Shown: positions 39,391-48,601 of the stretch, one piece after another
Position numbering within the stretch: position 1 is the first letter of the stretch
Layout: each line of letters begins with the position of its first letter
Source of the DNA: Ignatzschineria rhizosphaerae
GTDB taxonomy: Bacteria > Pseudomonadota > Gammaproteobacteria > Cardiobacteriales > Wohlfahrtiimonadaceae
NCBI RefSeq assembly: GCF_022655595.1
Contig: NZ_CP093379.1
Span: 1,794,501 to 1,858,500 of the forward strand
DNA: 64,000 bases
Direction: 5' to 3'
Translations under genes and position numbers: made by a program
The notes under the pieces: generated by a model
Databases searched by the model: none
Seen by the model: only the letters and a program-made list of their open reading frames with translations
What the model was told of the DNA's origin: nothing

Positions 39391-40104
39391 CTATCTCCCA
39401 CCAAATCGGCGATCTCGTCGATTATATTCTTTAAGTGCCGCTTCAAATTCTTTCTCACCAAAATCAGGCCAGTGACAATTTGTAAAATAGAGCTCGGCAT
39501 AGGCTAATTGCCATAATAAAAAGTTACTAACCCGCTGCTCCCCACTTGTTCTAATTAAAAGATCAACAGGGGGATAATCTTTTAATGAGAGCGCATCTTC
39601 AAAACGAGCTTCTGTGATCTCTTCAACAGAGATCTCTCCTGCCTGAACCTCTTTTGCAAGCATCTGACAAGCATTGACGATCTCTTGGCGCCCACCATAA
39701 TTAATAGCCACAATAAGATCTAAGGTTTGATTATCTTTCGTTAATTCAACCGCGCTTAGCAATTGACTTTTTAATCGTTCTGAAAGTGGAGACAAATCAC
39801 CAATAAAGCTCAATCTTACCCCCGCTTTATGAAGTGATTTTAATTGCCCTTCGACAGTTTGATAGAAAAGGTCCATCAAGAAAGAGACTTCCTCAACCGG
39901 TCTTTTCCAGTTCTCAGTTGAAAAAGCGTAGACTGTTAACACTTTAATACCGTGTTTTATCGCACTCTCTACACTTCTCTTAACAGCTTTAACACCAGCT
40001 CGATGCCCAAGAGCTCTTGTTAAACTATTTTTTTCTGCCCAACGCCCATTGCCATCCATAATGATGGCAATATGCTGACACTCTCTACTAGTCCCCACAA
40101 TCAT
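39391..40104 (-). CDS. uppS: Undecaprenyl diphosphate synthase
   Basis: UppS (cis-prenyltransferase) extends farnesyl diphosphate to the C55 carrier used for peptidoglycan and O-antigen. It has the P-loop-like IIMDGNGRWAE with the catalytic Asp, GHRAGVKAVK, YAFSTENWKRP and the C-terminal LLIRTSGEQRVSNFLLWQLAYAE-type region. The start is uncertain: AAAGG touches the ATG at 40104 but is well spaced for a GTG two codons later (40098). It sits nine bases after frr. Confidence 0.95.
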   Translation of the reverse strand: MIVGTSRECQHIAIIMDGNGRWAEKNSLTRALGHRAGVKAVKRSVESAIKHGIKVLTVYAFSTENWKRPVEEVSFLMDLFYQTVEGQLKSLHKAGVRLSFIGDLSPLSERLKSQLLSAVELTKDNQTLDLIVAINYGGRQEIVNACQMLAKEVQAGEISVEEITEARFEDALSLKDYPPVDLLIRTSGEQRVSNFLLWQLAYAELYFTNCHWPDFGEKEFEAALKEYNRRDRRFGGR

Positions 40105-40113
40105 CCTTTAGAA

Positions 40114-40671
40114 TTAGATTTCCATTAACTCTTCTTCTTTACCAGCAAGCACTTCTTCAATTTTTTTCGTAGTGGCATCTGTTAACTTTTGAATCTCATC
40201 TTCTGCACGTCTTTGGATATCTTCAGAGATTTCACCCTCTTTTTCCATCGCTGCAATTTGGTTATTCGCATCACGACGAATATTACGAACCGCAACTTTT
40301 GCTTGCTCTGCTTCTCCGCCAACAATTTTCACCAAATCCTTACGGCGCTCTTCTGTTAATGGCGGTAATGGAATTCGAATTAATGTCCCTGTTGTTGCTG
40401 GGTTTAAACCTAAATCACTATTGATAATTGCTTTCTCAATCGGTCCTACCATTGTTTTTTCCCATGGTGCAACACCTAATGTACGAGAATCTTGTACGGT
40501 TAAGTTTGCGACCTGGCTTAATGGCACCATTGATCCGTAATACTCAACTTCAATATGATCTAAGATAGAGATATGTGCACGACCTGTACGAATTTTACCT
40601 AGAGCATTTCCCAATGCTTCTACCGATTTTTCCATACGCTCTTTTGCATCTTTAATAATATTTTGTGTCAT
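40114..40671 (-). CDS. frr: Ribosome recycling factor
   Basis: RRF splits post-termination ribosomes with EF-G. The ATG at 40671 has GGAG nine bases upstream and gives 185 residues, the exact family size. The open frame to 40713 adds an unrelated N-terminus. Conserved elements include [45 protein letters not shown] and the helix with [12 protein letters not shown]. It lies after pyrH with a GC-rich hairpin in its leader. Confidence 0.96.
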   Translation of the reverse strand: MTQNIIKDAKERMEKSVEALGNALGKIRTGRAHISILDHIEVEYYGSMVPLSQVANLTVQDSRTLGVAPWEKTMVGPIEKAIINSDLGLNPATTGTLIRIPLPPLTEERRKDLVKIVGGEAEQAKVAVRNIRRDANNQIAAMEKEGEISEDIQRRAEDEIQKLTDATTKKIEEVLAGKEEELMEI

Positions 40672-40699
40672 TATTTTGTTCTCCAATTTCTTTAAACAA

Positions 40700-40735
40700 G
40701 GAGACGCTCTCATGATTATCCACGAGAGCGTCTCT
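40700..40735 (-). promoter_or_regulatory. 11-bp perfect hairpin in the frr leader
   Basis: GAGACGCTCTC pairs with GAGAGCGTCTC around a 12-base loop, between pyrH and frr. On the minus strand only CTTGTTT follows, so it is a poor terminator. It could be an attenuator, an RNase site or a stabilising stem that uncouples frr from pyrH. Confidence 0.5.
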
Positions 40736-40824
40736 AACTAAATGATTACCTTAAAAGTTAAAAGCAGCCATTGATCAGTCATTACCGTTATCATTTTAAT
40801 GGTAATAATCTTATCACACATGTT

Positions 40825-41556
40825 TTATTCTGGCGCCGATTCTGAGACTAAAGTCCCGACATTATCGCCTTTCACCACTTTCATTAAATCGCCTTCATTA
40901 AAAATATTAAACACTTTAATGGGAAGATTATTCTCGCGGCACATCACTAATGCGGTAGCATCCATCACACCTAAATTCTGTGTTAATGCATCTGTAAATG
41001 TAATGTGATCATAACGTGTTGCTGTAGGATCTTTTTTCGGATCAGCGGTATAAACGCCATCAACTTTCGTTGCTTTAAGCATAATCTCTGCATTAATTTC
41101 TATTGCACGAAGCGCTGCGGCTGAATCTGTAGTAAAAAATGGATTGCCCGTTCCTGCTGCAAAAATTGTCACACGCTTTTTCTCAAGATGTCGTACCGCA
41201 CGGCGGCGAAGATAATCTTCACATACTTCGTTAATACGAATCGCACTCATCACACGAACATAAACATCTCGCGATTCTAATGCATCTTGAAGTGCAAGTG
41301 AGTTCATCACTGTTGCAAGCATTCCCATGTGGTCCCCGGCAACACGATCCATCCCAGCTTCCGCTAAACCTGCCCCTCTAAAGATATTCCCACCACCAAT
41401 CACAACACCAACTTCAACGCCAATACGGTTTAAAGCCTTAATCTCATCGGCGATGCGACCAATTGTCACTGGGTCAATCCCGTAATCCCCATCTCCCATC
41501 AAGGCCTCACCACTGAGCTTTAACAAAATGCGTTTATATTTAGGGGCTTGACTCAT
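40825..41556 (-). CDS. pyrH: UMP kinase
   Basis: PyrH phosphorylates UMP in the cytoplasm; it belongs to the amino-acid-kinase fold and is hexameric and GTP-activated in this class. Motifs are [45 protein letters not shown]-like, [17 protein letters not shown] and [13 protein letters not shown]. It is 243 residues long. In most gammaproteobacteria rpsB and tsf precede it; here they do not. Confidence 0.96.
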   Translation of the reverse strand: MSQAPKYKRILLKLSGEALMGDGDYGIDPVTIGRIADEIKALNRIGVEVGVVIGGGNIFRGAGLAEAGMDRVAGDHMGMLATVMNSLALQDALESRDVYVRVMSAIRINEVCEDYLRRRAVRHLEKKRVTIFAAGTGNPFFTTDSAAALRAIEINAEIMLKATKVDGVYTADPKKDPTATRYDHITFTDALTQNLGVMDATALVMCRENNLPIKVFNIFNEGDLMKVVKGDNVGTLVSESAPE

Positions 41557-41749
41557 AACTGTACACTTCCTTTATTGTAGATTTGAGACTCTGATAAATA
41601 GGCTTTATCTTACTCTATTTCTCAGCGAATGGGTAGTGATCAAATAGTGGTTCATGGCTTTTTACAAGATATTTTATCGCCACTAAATACCATAAAATAT
41701 CTCTCTAAAATCCTATTATCCATAATCAAAACTATATTAAGCAACGAAA

Positions 41750-42004
41750 CTAACCTTCAAGCTTTGCTAACTTCTCTTCTAGCTCATCAACACGCTTTGT
41801 TAAAAGCTCTAACTTCTCGCGAGTTTTTAGTAAAATTTTCTGCTGAATCTCAAACTCTTCATAACGAACTAACTTAAAATTTGATAAGGCAGACTCCACC
41901 CCCTCTTTTACAAATCGCTCCGCCTCACCATGTGCATTTTTCATCCCATCAGGCAGCGCTTCTTGGATTTTTCCGGCAATATCTTGAATAAAGTTTTTTG
42001 GCAT
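41750..42004 (-). CDS. ubiK: Ubiquinone biosynthesis accessory factor UbiK
   Basis: This 84-residue protein of the BMFP/YqiC family aligns with Escherichia coli UbiK. An amphipathic N-terminal helix (IAGKIQEALP) is followed by the conserved LVRYEEFEIQQKILLKTREKL core and a C-terminal coiled coil that forms a trimer. UbiK joins UbiJ to help the late steps of ubiquinone synthesis. It is divergent from trmJ. The 190-bp gap to pyrH shows nothing else I can support. Confidence 0.9.
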   Translation of the reverse strand: MPKNFIQDIAGKIQEALPDGMKNAHGEAERFVKEGVESALSNFKLVRYEEFEIQQKILLKTREKLELLTKRVDELEEKLAKLEG

Positions 42005-42193
42005 ATTCGTCCTCTCTTACGACTAAAATTGCTATAATCTTTCCACAGTAAAAATTGCTCTTTTCATCAACTTTTTCACCATCATTTTATAGAAAATAAT
42101 TATCGCGGTTTAACCATCACCGCCTAATGATAAATTGACCACTTGAGCTATTTTACAAATCGTTTAAATTTTACCACAAAAGAGAGTCAAATA

Positions 42194-42952
42194 ATGCAGA
42201 CTGACGCACCATTAAATGCGATTAGAATCGTCATGGTCAACACTTCTCACCCTGGGAATATTGGCGCTGCCGCAAGAGCAATGCGAGTGATGGGATTATA
42301 TAATCTTACCCTTGTTAATCCTCGCAAATTTCCAAGTAGTGAAGCCACTGCACTCGCTAGCGGCGCACTTGATGTCTTAGAAAATGCAGTCGTCACAGAG
42401 ACTTTGTCTGAAGCCGTTAAAGATTGCCAATATATCTTTGGCACAAGCGCAAGAAGCCGTCACATTGGTAAACCAGAACTACCGATTGAAATAGGCGCTA
42501 AGAATATTGATGCCATTATTAAAGCGCAACCAGAGGCTAAAATTGCCATTTTATTTGGAACAGAGAGAACAGGATTAACCAATGAAGAGGTTGATATCTG
42601 CCAAGAACTTTTCTATATTCCCACAGAGAACAACTATAATTCCCTCAATATTGCTCAAGCAATTCAAATCATTACCTATGAATTACGAAAGCAAACAACA
42701 TTCGATGATCGATTAGAGAAAAAACGTGAACCACAGTATGCTGGAGATCTACCTGCAACCCATGATGCAATGGAAGGGTTCTTTAATCATCTAGAAAGGA
42801 CATTAGTAAAAACAGCATTTTTGGACCCAGAGAACCCAAAACATTTAATGCGTAAGTTACGACTTCTCTATAAAAAAGCAGATCTAACCCAAGAAGAGAT
42901 CAATATTCTTCGAGGCGCTCTTGCTGCTTCAGAAAAAACCTATGGTCAATAG
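42194..42952 (+). CDS. trmJ: tRNA (cytidine/uridine-32-2'-O)-methyltransferase TrmJ
   Basis: This SPOUT-class enzyme methylates the 2'-O of tRNA position 32. It matches TrmJ in VNTSHPGNIGAAARAM, VNPRKF, GTSARSR, ILFGTERTGLTNEE and the knot segment YNSLNIAQAIQI, with the C-terminal helical domain ending LNILRGALAA-like. I take the ATG at 42194 (GAGAG upstream, 252 aa). The open frame from 42143 adds 17 unrelated residues. It is followed 16 bp later by cysE, a frequent pairing. Confidence 0.93.
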   Translation: MQTDAPLNAIRIVMVNTSHPGNIGAAARAMRVMGLYNLTLVNPRKFPSSEATALASGALDVLENAVVTETLSEAVKDCQYIFGTSARSRHIGKPELPIEIGAKNIDAIIKAQPEAKIAILFGTERTGLTNEEVDICQELFYIPTENNYNSLNIAQAIQIITYELRKQTTFDDRLEKKREPQYAGDLPATHDAMEGFFNHLERTLVKTAFLDPENPKHLMRKLRLLYKKADLTQEEINILRGALAASEKTYGQ

Positions 42953-42968
42953 GAGTTAAATAGGCACC

Positions 42969-43781
42969 ATGATTAAAACCATTAAAGAAGATATCCAAAA
43001 TATTAAGAAGTTCGACCCTGCGGCGCGCACCTCTTTAGAAATCCTCCTCTCTTACCCTGGCCTTTGGGCAGTATGGATTCACCGTGTTGCCCATAAACTG
43101 TGGAACTGTAAAATTAAAACCATTGCACGTTGGATCTCGACATGGAATCGATTCCTTACTGGGATTGAGATTCATCCTGGCGCCCAAATAGGGAGATGTC
43201 TTTTTATCGATCATGGTATGGGCGTTGTTATTGGAGAAACAGCCATTATCGGGGATAACTGTACGCTCTATCATAGCGTAACGCTAGGAGGGACAAGCCT
43301 TGAAAAAGGTAAGCGTCACCCAACACTTGGAAAAAATGTCATTGTGGGTGCTGGCGCTAAAGTCTTAGGTCCTATTACTCTTGGGGATAATAGTAGTGTA
43401 GGCGCTAACTCTGTGGTGATTAAATCAGTTCCTGAAAATGTCACAGCGGTAGGGATTCCTGCACGCTTTTCAAAACCTGATAAACCTAATGTTAAAAAAG
43501 AGATCGCCGATAAGCTTTTTAATGCTTATGGCATGAGCAATGATATTGAAGATCCCGAGGCTAATGCGATCAATCTACTACTCAATCATATTGAAAAGCT
43601 TGATAAAGCCCTTTGCCAAATGCAAACAGAGCTTAAATCTCAAAATATCCATCTCAACATTCACTGGCCCACCATCCAAGATTGCTCTTTTGATGAAGAG
43701 GGGCTTCATATTCATGAGGCAGACATCACTAAAACAACAAAAGAGAATGATGAGGCTAAAGAGAATAAGATAGCGCCTTAA
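42969..43781 (+). CDS. cysE: Serine O-acetyltransferase (short N-terminus, extended C-terminus)
   Basis: CysE acetylates serine with acetyl-CoA, the first step to cysteine. The helical N-terminal domain is short (about 65 residues), as in the EpsC/Bacillus type. It is followed by the hexapeptide beta helix with [18 protein letters not shown], the catalytic His and Asp in that segment, [31 protein letters not shown] and VGIPAR. About 85 residues follow the beta helix; they are charged and low in hydrophobicity, unlike the short tail that normally binds cysteine synthase. The end may have drifted. Confidence 0.92.
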   Translation: MIKTIKEDIQNIKKFDPAARTSLEILLSYPGLWAVWIHRVAHKLWNCKIKTIARWISTWNRFLTGIEIHPGAQIGRCLFIDHGMGVVIGETAIIGDNCTLYHSVTLGGTSLEKGKRHPTLGKNVIVGAGAKVLGPITLGDNSSVGANSVVIKSVPENVTAVGIPARFSKPDKPNVKKEIADKLFNAYGMSNDIEDPEANAINLLLNHIEKLDKALCQMQTELKSQNIHLNIHWPTIQDCSFDEEGLHIHEADITKTTKENDEAKENKIAP

Positions 43782-43830
43782 TTCACAACATAAACCATCA
43801 CAACTTTAATCTTTAAAGTGAGGAAGAAGT

Positions 43831-44043
43831 ATGGACCTTATTAGAAAATGACTCAAACAGATCCTCCTCTCGATGAGCATGCTAATCTCGAGAAGTCTTA
43901 TTCAAACTACTTATCCTCACTTTTTTGAAGATCAAGATGCAGCGCTTACAAACCAATACCGATACTCTCTAAAATCGATGATTAATGAGCAAAGCTTAGA
44001 GCTCTGGGATCCTCCATTAAAACTGGTAGCTATAATAGAGTGA
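43831..44043 (+). pseudogene. Possible small gene with in-frame TGA at codon 7
   Basis: An ATG with a good GAGG ribosome site (seven-base spacing) starts a frame that meets TGA at codon 7 (43849-43851). After that TGA the same frame stays open for 63 more codons to 44043. The continuation reads like an N-terminal hydrophobic helix (KQILLSMSMLI) followed by a polar region. A separate start at ATG 43873 would give 56 residues but has no ribosome site. The frame overlaps the convergent pagL 3' end by 27 bp. I see no selenocysteine element. Most likely a decayed remnant. Confidence 0.35.
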
Positions 44044-44553
44044 GTAGCTCTCTACCCCTTGGTTCGGTCTTTTCAAACCTAAATTAGAATAATGCATCGC
44101 TCTCAAACCAAATCGATGACGACCACTCTTAATACCTACACCAATTCGATCCTCGAAATTAAATGAGGATCCCAACCTACTATCTCCTACCCTCGTGCGA
44201 TTAAAAAAAGCCGCACCAATACCGACCTCTATAAATGGCTGAAAACCTTTATTAGTATTAAATTGATAGATAAATACAGGAGAAATTGAGAAAGAGTGCG
44301 CAGTATTACCATAGCGACCTTTTTGCCACTTGGTATAACCAATATCCCAACCACCTGTTAAGCTCCCCACAGAAGACTCAAACCATCTTTTATCCCATGG
44401 TTGAATATAAGAAATTCTCTGCGTAGTCTGTCCTTCTCCTGTGCCACCTAAACCTAATAGCAACTCTCCTGCATTAATATTATTTACCGTCAATAGTAAT
44501 AAAATTAAAAACAATCTTATTGATATTTGCTTTCTTCTTATCTTTTTTAACAT
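44017..44553 (-). CDS. pagL: Lipid A 3-O-deacylase PagL
   Basis: PagL is an outer-membrane beta barrel that removes the 3-O acyl chain of lipid A. The catalytic His154, Ser156 and Glu168 (HYSN and GVES) keep exactly the spacing of the Pseudomonas aeruginosa triad (126, 128, 140). The rest shows alternating beta strands and a C-terminal Phe, typical of barrels inserted by BamA. A signal peptide runs to about residue 28. I use the ATG at 44553 (178 aa); a GTG at 44571 extends the frame. It probably modifies the lipid A made by the enzymes upstream in this window. Confidence 0.9.
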   Translation of the reverse strand: MLKKIRRKQISIRLFLILLLLTVNNINAGELLLGLGGTGEGQTTQRISYIQPWDKRWFESSVGSLTGGWDIGYTKWQKGRYGNTAHSFSISPVFIYQFNTNKGFQPFIEVGIGAAFFNRTRVGDSRLGSSFNFEDRIGVGIKSGRHRFGLRAMHYSNLGLKRPNQGVESYSLYYSYQF

Positions 44554-44682
44554 TAAAAGCCACCCAAACACTCAAATTGACTTGCATTATTAAATGATAA
44601 CAAACAAACGATTCAAAACAATACCTTATAAAAATAAACAATTAAAAGAGCGTGAATAAGAGAGGCAGCAATAAAGCACATT

Positions 44683-45213
44683 TTAATCCAAAAATCTTAC
44701 TAAACCTTGAATTCTAAAGGCACCCGGCGCTAATACACCAAAAGCCCAAATCATTGCTGAGAAAAAATTCGACCATTGAAAATGGTGTTTTGGCATCATG
44801 CAAATACCTGCAATTAACGGTATTGTCGCTCTAAAAGGCCCTAAAAATCGCCCAAAGAAAACACTCCAAATTCCCCACTTATCAAAAAAACCTTGTCCTT
44901 TTGTTAATAGCTCTGGCTTTTTTGTAAAGGGCCACATTTTATAAATTCGCCATTTATAGTGATAACCGATGCCATAAGAGACCCAATCCCCCACAAAAGC
45001 ACCCGATGCAGCTGCTATCCAAATAAACCAAAAAGGAAGCCCCGTCTCACCAATTAACACACTTAATCCCACCAAAATAACCGTTGCAGGAATAAAGAGG
45101 GAAATCAGCGCTAAAGATTCACCAAATGCTAAGATAAAAATAATCACCGGCGCCCAATACTGATGTGCACGGGTAAATTCTGTAATAGTTGTAATGAGTG
45201 ATTCAAGATCCAT
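44683..45213 (-). CDS. DedA-family inner-membrane protein
   Basis: This 176-residue member of the DedA/VTT superfamily has the FGESLALISLFIPATVIL segment with the conserved Glu near the membrane, GDWVSYGIGYHY, and the hallmark GRFLGPFRATIPLIAG with essential arginines. Family members take part in undecaprenyl phosphate or phospholipid flipping and in membrane-potential maintenance. It is short compared with YqjA (220 aa), resembling YohD-type proteins. It lies 130 bp upstream of pagL on the same strand. Confidence 0.9.
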   Translation of the reverse strand: MDLESLITTITEFTRAHQYWAPVIIFILAFGESLALISLFIPATVILVGLSVLIGETGLPFWFIWIAAASGAFVGDWVSYGIGYHYKWRIYKMWPFTKKPELLTKGQGFFDKWGIWSVFFGRFLGPFRATIPLIAGICMMPKHHFQWSNFFSAMIWAFGVLAPGAFRIQGLVRFLD

Positions 45214-45247
45214 TGTGTATTTATCTCTAGGTAGAAAGATTTCTCTT

Positions 45248-45382
45248 ATAGCCGATTCGGTTTAAGAAGAACAAGCCTTAAATAGCTAGCGCAGGATTTT
45301 AGAAAAAATACGAAATCCCCCAGCCTTGCACAAATCTATAAAGACACATATTAAATAGTGCCTACAAAATGCCAGATAGAAC
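45248..45382 (-). repeat. Dispersed repeat, full copy B (135 bp)
   Basis: This is the reverse complement of copy A at 26049-26187, with about 26 substitutions and one four-base gap. Most changes are transitions. On the minus strand, homology to copy C extends further 5' (GAAATAG) to about 45389. It lies in the 499-bp gap between the DedA gene and the M16 peptidase gene, close to the DedA start. The 3' stem TTTAAG/CTTAAA is retained. Confidence 0.75.
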
Positions 45383-45540
45383 CTATTTCTTATTATTAAT
45401 AGCCTAAGCGCCGGCTTTTAAATCAATCTGTTTTGAACTTATAGTGATTTCCAAATAAAATTAGAAGTCGAAATTGATTAGTTAGCCATCCTCCTAAAAT
45501 AGGTTGATGAGCCGCCAAGTCGAATGCTTACATATTTTTT

Positions 45541-45575
45541 GAAATTACGTGCCAGCAGTTTTAAGCCTTTTGGGT
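45541..45575 (+). repeat. Dispersed repeat, fragment D
   Basis: GTGCCAGC(A/T)GTTTTA and flanking bases resemble the middle of copy A (26143-26158). Similarity fades on both sides. It lies in the same gap as copy B. The stretch 45390-45540 between them shows no gene. Confidence 0.4.
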
Positions 45576-45640
45576 TCGTGTCGGAATTTAATGCATAATA
45601 GCTATATTTCACTATATAAAAAATAAAGAAACATCGCTAA

Positions 45641-45672
45641 CAAAAAAGGATTCCCAAAGATCGAGAATCCTT
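45641..45672 (-). terminator. Terminator after the M16 peptidase gene
   Basis: On the minus strand AAGGATTC pairs with GAATCCTT around an 11-base loop, then six T. Confidence 0.85.
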
Positions 45673-45712
45673 CTTAATTTTTATCTTACCAAAAGATCAT
45701 GCGCTCATAAGA

Positions 45713-48601
45713 TCAGAGCTGTTTTACTGTAAAACCTGCCGCTTCAAGTTTTGCTTTAGGACCTAAAACCGCAGTATGTGTCTCTGGATTAGAGAGATAC
45801 TCACGCGCAACACGCTGAAGATCTGCAATCGTTACATTTAAAACAGCCGCTCGATAGCTCTCTAAATCTTCAGGCGTACGACCATATCTTGCCATAAAGT
45901 AACGATCTCCAAATTCACTTGCTGGTGTTTTAGGTCGATCAATAGCACTGATTACCCCTAAGATTGCTTCTTCTAGTTGCTGTTCGTCATGTTCAGACTC
46001 TAACAACCAATTAATAGAAGCATCAAAATCAGCTAATGTCTCTTCTAAACGCGGATCACGATAACTAAAGAAGTTAAAAGCACCAGATGCAGCATTATAG
46101 TTTGCACCACCACCATAAGCGCCACCTTGCTCACGAATCGCTCGGTGTAAATATCCATTACGTAAGAAACCTGTTAAGACTTGAAATACAGGGGAATCAG
46201 CATGATCTCTCGTTACTGTTTTATAACTCTTCGCACAGTAGAAAACCGGTGCATTAATTGCCCAACCAAGATTAATCGTCTCACTCTCTTTTGAGGCAAA
46301 AGGCACTTTAAATGATTCTGCCTTATCATCAACGGTATGCGCCATCACTGCTGCAAATGCTTGCCCTACCTCTTCAATATTATCGGCATCGTTTAATACC
46401 ACTAACTCATAAGGGCTATTTTGGATTTTTGTTAAAAGTGCTGCTAATTTTTGCCCAAACTCTCGGCATTTAGCTTCATCTTTCAGAGCCGCTTCTGTGA
46501 CTCTAAAATCTTTAATAGATTGCATACCACTTAAGCGCTGATCTAATTGAGCAATCAGGGCGATATTTTGGCTCGCAACCCCCATCGCATAACTGTGACC
46601 ATTACTCACAATCCCCTGCTCACGCCCTAGTTTAATCTGCGCCATGATCTCCTGCATACGTTTCACTTCATCAAAACGCGCATTAAACAGAATATCTTGT
46701 AATAAAGCACCAAGCGCTTCATTATTATTTAAGAGCGCCTTACCAGAAAGCACCCAAAAACCACGAATATCATCCTCATGTGGTTGATACATCGTTCTTG
46801 CAGTCACACCGCCCGTTACAGCTGAAATTCTCGCTTGCTGCTCAAGATATGACTTCTCGCCGGCTCCCATCTCTGTAATAAAAGCATCTAAGAAGGGGAG
46901 AATCTCCATCTCTTCTTCGGTAAGCTTAGGAAGATCTACCACAATTGATTGATATGTCATCCCATTAGTTGTTGGTGAACCTAATACTAATGGGCTATTT
47001 ACATAATTTAATTCAGGGAATGTGAGTTTTGCTGGAATATCCTCACGCGTCACCATTGGTAAAATTGAATCATCATCTACTTGTGATTGTCTTGCTTGTA
47101 ATGCTTTAGAGTCTTCAATAATTTTTGCAGTTGCTTCTGGGGTTAAATTTGCTTGAATATCTGCAAGTCTTGCTTTCTCAGCTGCGACTAACTCATCTGC
47201 TAATGTATGACTTGGATTAACCGTTAACATCACACGATGAGGGTTATTTAAGAGTAAACGCTCAACTAAGTTAGGGATAAAGTTTCGATCTTGAATCTCT
47301 TCACGCATTTTCTTAAGCGATTCATCAAATGAGAGCGTATCAAATGCCTCACCACCATGAAGTACCGGCGTTAAAGTATCGACAATCAAACGTAGACCAT
47401 AAGGGTAGCGGTCTCCAGAGATCTCTCTTGAAGCGAGCTCTAATTGATGGAGCGCAGCCTCAATACTCTCTTGTGGCACGCCATTATCGCGTACATTTGT
47501 TAAAGTCGCCGTAATCAGCTCATTGATCTTATCTGTATCTTCACTATTTGCCCCTTCTAAACCACATGAAAAGAAGGATTCACGAGTGCCCTCTTCTAAT
47601 CCACAGAACATTGAAGGAGCCGTTCCTAAATCAGTCGATTCAAGCGCAAGACGAAGCGGTGAACTTGAGTTATCTACTAATACACTACTTAAAATTCTTG
47701 CGCGCATTAACTCATCTGCATCCATAATAGGATTGAGTAACCATGCATTAACCACATGGCTCTGCTTCTCTAACGGCTCATCCACAGGTAATGGATAAGT
47801 TGCGGTAAAGCTTTGCGGCTCTGAGTAGCGAACCTCATCTTTCACACTAAAATCAAAGTTTTGTAAAGTGAATTTAGAGAGTACTTTCTCTTCAAACACT
47901 TTTTGATGCTCAAGCGGATCCATGTTGCCGTATGTCATAAACACACTATTTGATGGATGGTAATGTTTTTTATGGAAAGCCACTAACTCTTCATGTGTTA
48001 AATCAGGGATATCTTTCGGATCACCGCCTGAATTATTATGGTAAGTAATCGTTGGGAAGAGTGCTTTTGTTAACTCTTGATAAAGCACTGAACCAATAGA
48101 ACTCATCGCACCTTTCATTTCATTAAAGACAACGCCCTTATAAACAAGTTCACTCTCCGGATTTTCCATCTCAGTGAACTCTAAACGATGCCCTTCTTGT
48201 AAGAAATCTAAATACTCTAATTGCGGGAAGAATGCCGCATCTAAGTAGACATCTAAAAGATTATAGAAGTCTTTTTTGTTTTGGCTCGCAAACGGATATG
48301 CCGTCCAATCAGATGAGGTAAATGCGTTCATAAAAGTATTTAAAGAACGGCGAATCATCATAAAGAATGGGTCACGCACAGGATAATTTTCTGATCCACA
48401 AAGCGCTGTATGCTCTAAAATATGTGCAACACCTGTTGAATCTTCAGGTACCGTTAAAAAACCTACTAAGAAAACATTATTCGTGTCATCGCACGCTAAA
48501 TGGACATGCTTTGCCTGCGTGACATTATGCGTATATTCTTCAAGCGTGATATTTAAGGATGGAATAAATGTTTCTTTGGTCTTAGTAAATGTCTGAGTCA
48601 T
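45713..48601 (-). CDS. M16C zinc metallopeptidase (presequence-protease type)
   Basis: This 962-residue protein is built of four homologous alpha/beta domains that form a closing chamber, as in the mitochondrial presequence protease PreP and falcilysin. The inverted zinc motif is HILEH (His60, Glu63, His64), and the third ligand is Glu161 in VFNEMKG. The C-terminal half has GGAYGGGANYNA, the substrate-binding Arg/Tyr region. No signal peptide is seen, so it is probably cytoplasmic and degrades peptides. It is a single-gene unit with its own terminator. The family is clear; no established short name fits the bacterial form. Confidence 0.93.
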   Translation of the reverse strand: MTQTFTKTKETFIPSLNITLEEYTHNVTQAKHVHLACDDTNNVFLVGFLTVPEDSTGVAHILEHTALCGSENYPVRDPFFMMIRRSLNTFMNAFTSSDWTAYPFASQNKKDFYNLLDVYLDAAFFPQLEYLDFLQEGHRLEFTEMENPESELVYKGVVFNEMKGAMSSIGSVLYQELTKALFPTITYHNNSGGDPKDIPDLTHEELVAFHKKHYHPSNSVFMTYGNMDPLEHQKVFEEKVLSKFTLQNFDFSVKDEVRYSEPQSFTATYPLPVDEPLEKQSHVVNAWLLNPIMDADELMRARILSSVLVDNSSSPLRLALESTDLGTAPSMFCGLEEGTRESFFSCGLEGANSEDTDKINELITATLTNVRDNGVPQESIEAALHQLELASREISGDRYPYGLRLIVDTLTPVLHGGEAFDTLSFDESLKKMREEIQDRNFIPNLVERLLLNNPHRVMLTVNPSHTLADELVAAEKARLADIQANLTPEATAKIIEDSKALQARQSQVDDDSILPMVTREDIPAKLTFPELNYVNSPLVLGSPTTNGMTYQSIVVDLPKLTEEEMEILPFLDAFITEMGAGEKSYLEQQARISAVTGGVTARTMYQPHEDDIRGFWVLSGKALLNNNEALGALLQDILFNARFDEVKRMQEIMAQIKLGREQGIVSNGHSYAMGVASQNIALIAQLDQRLSGMQSIKDFRVTEAALKDEAKCREFGQKLAALLTKIQNSPYELVVLNDADNIEEVGQAFAAVMAHTVDDKAESFKVPFASKESETINLGWAINAPVFYCAKSYKTVTRDHADSPVFQVLTGFLRNGYLHRAIREQGGAYGGGANYNAASGAFNFFSYRDPRLEETLADFDASINWLLESEHDEQQLEEAILGVISAIDRPKTPASEFGDRYFMARYGRTPEDLESYRAAVLNVTIADLQRVAREYLSNPETHTAVLGPKAKLEAAGFTVKQL

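Noticed and set aside
43849-43851. In-frame TGA as a selenocysteine codon
   Set aside because: No SECIS-like stem-loop could be recognised just downstream, the protein is not a known selenoprotein and the position (codon 7) is unsuitable.
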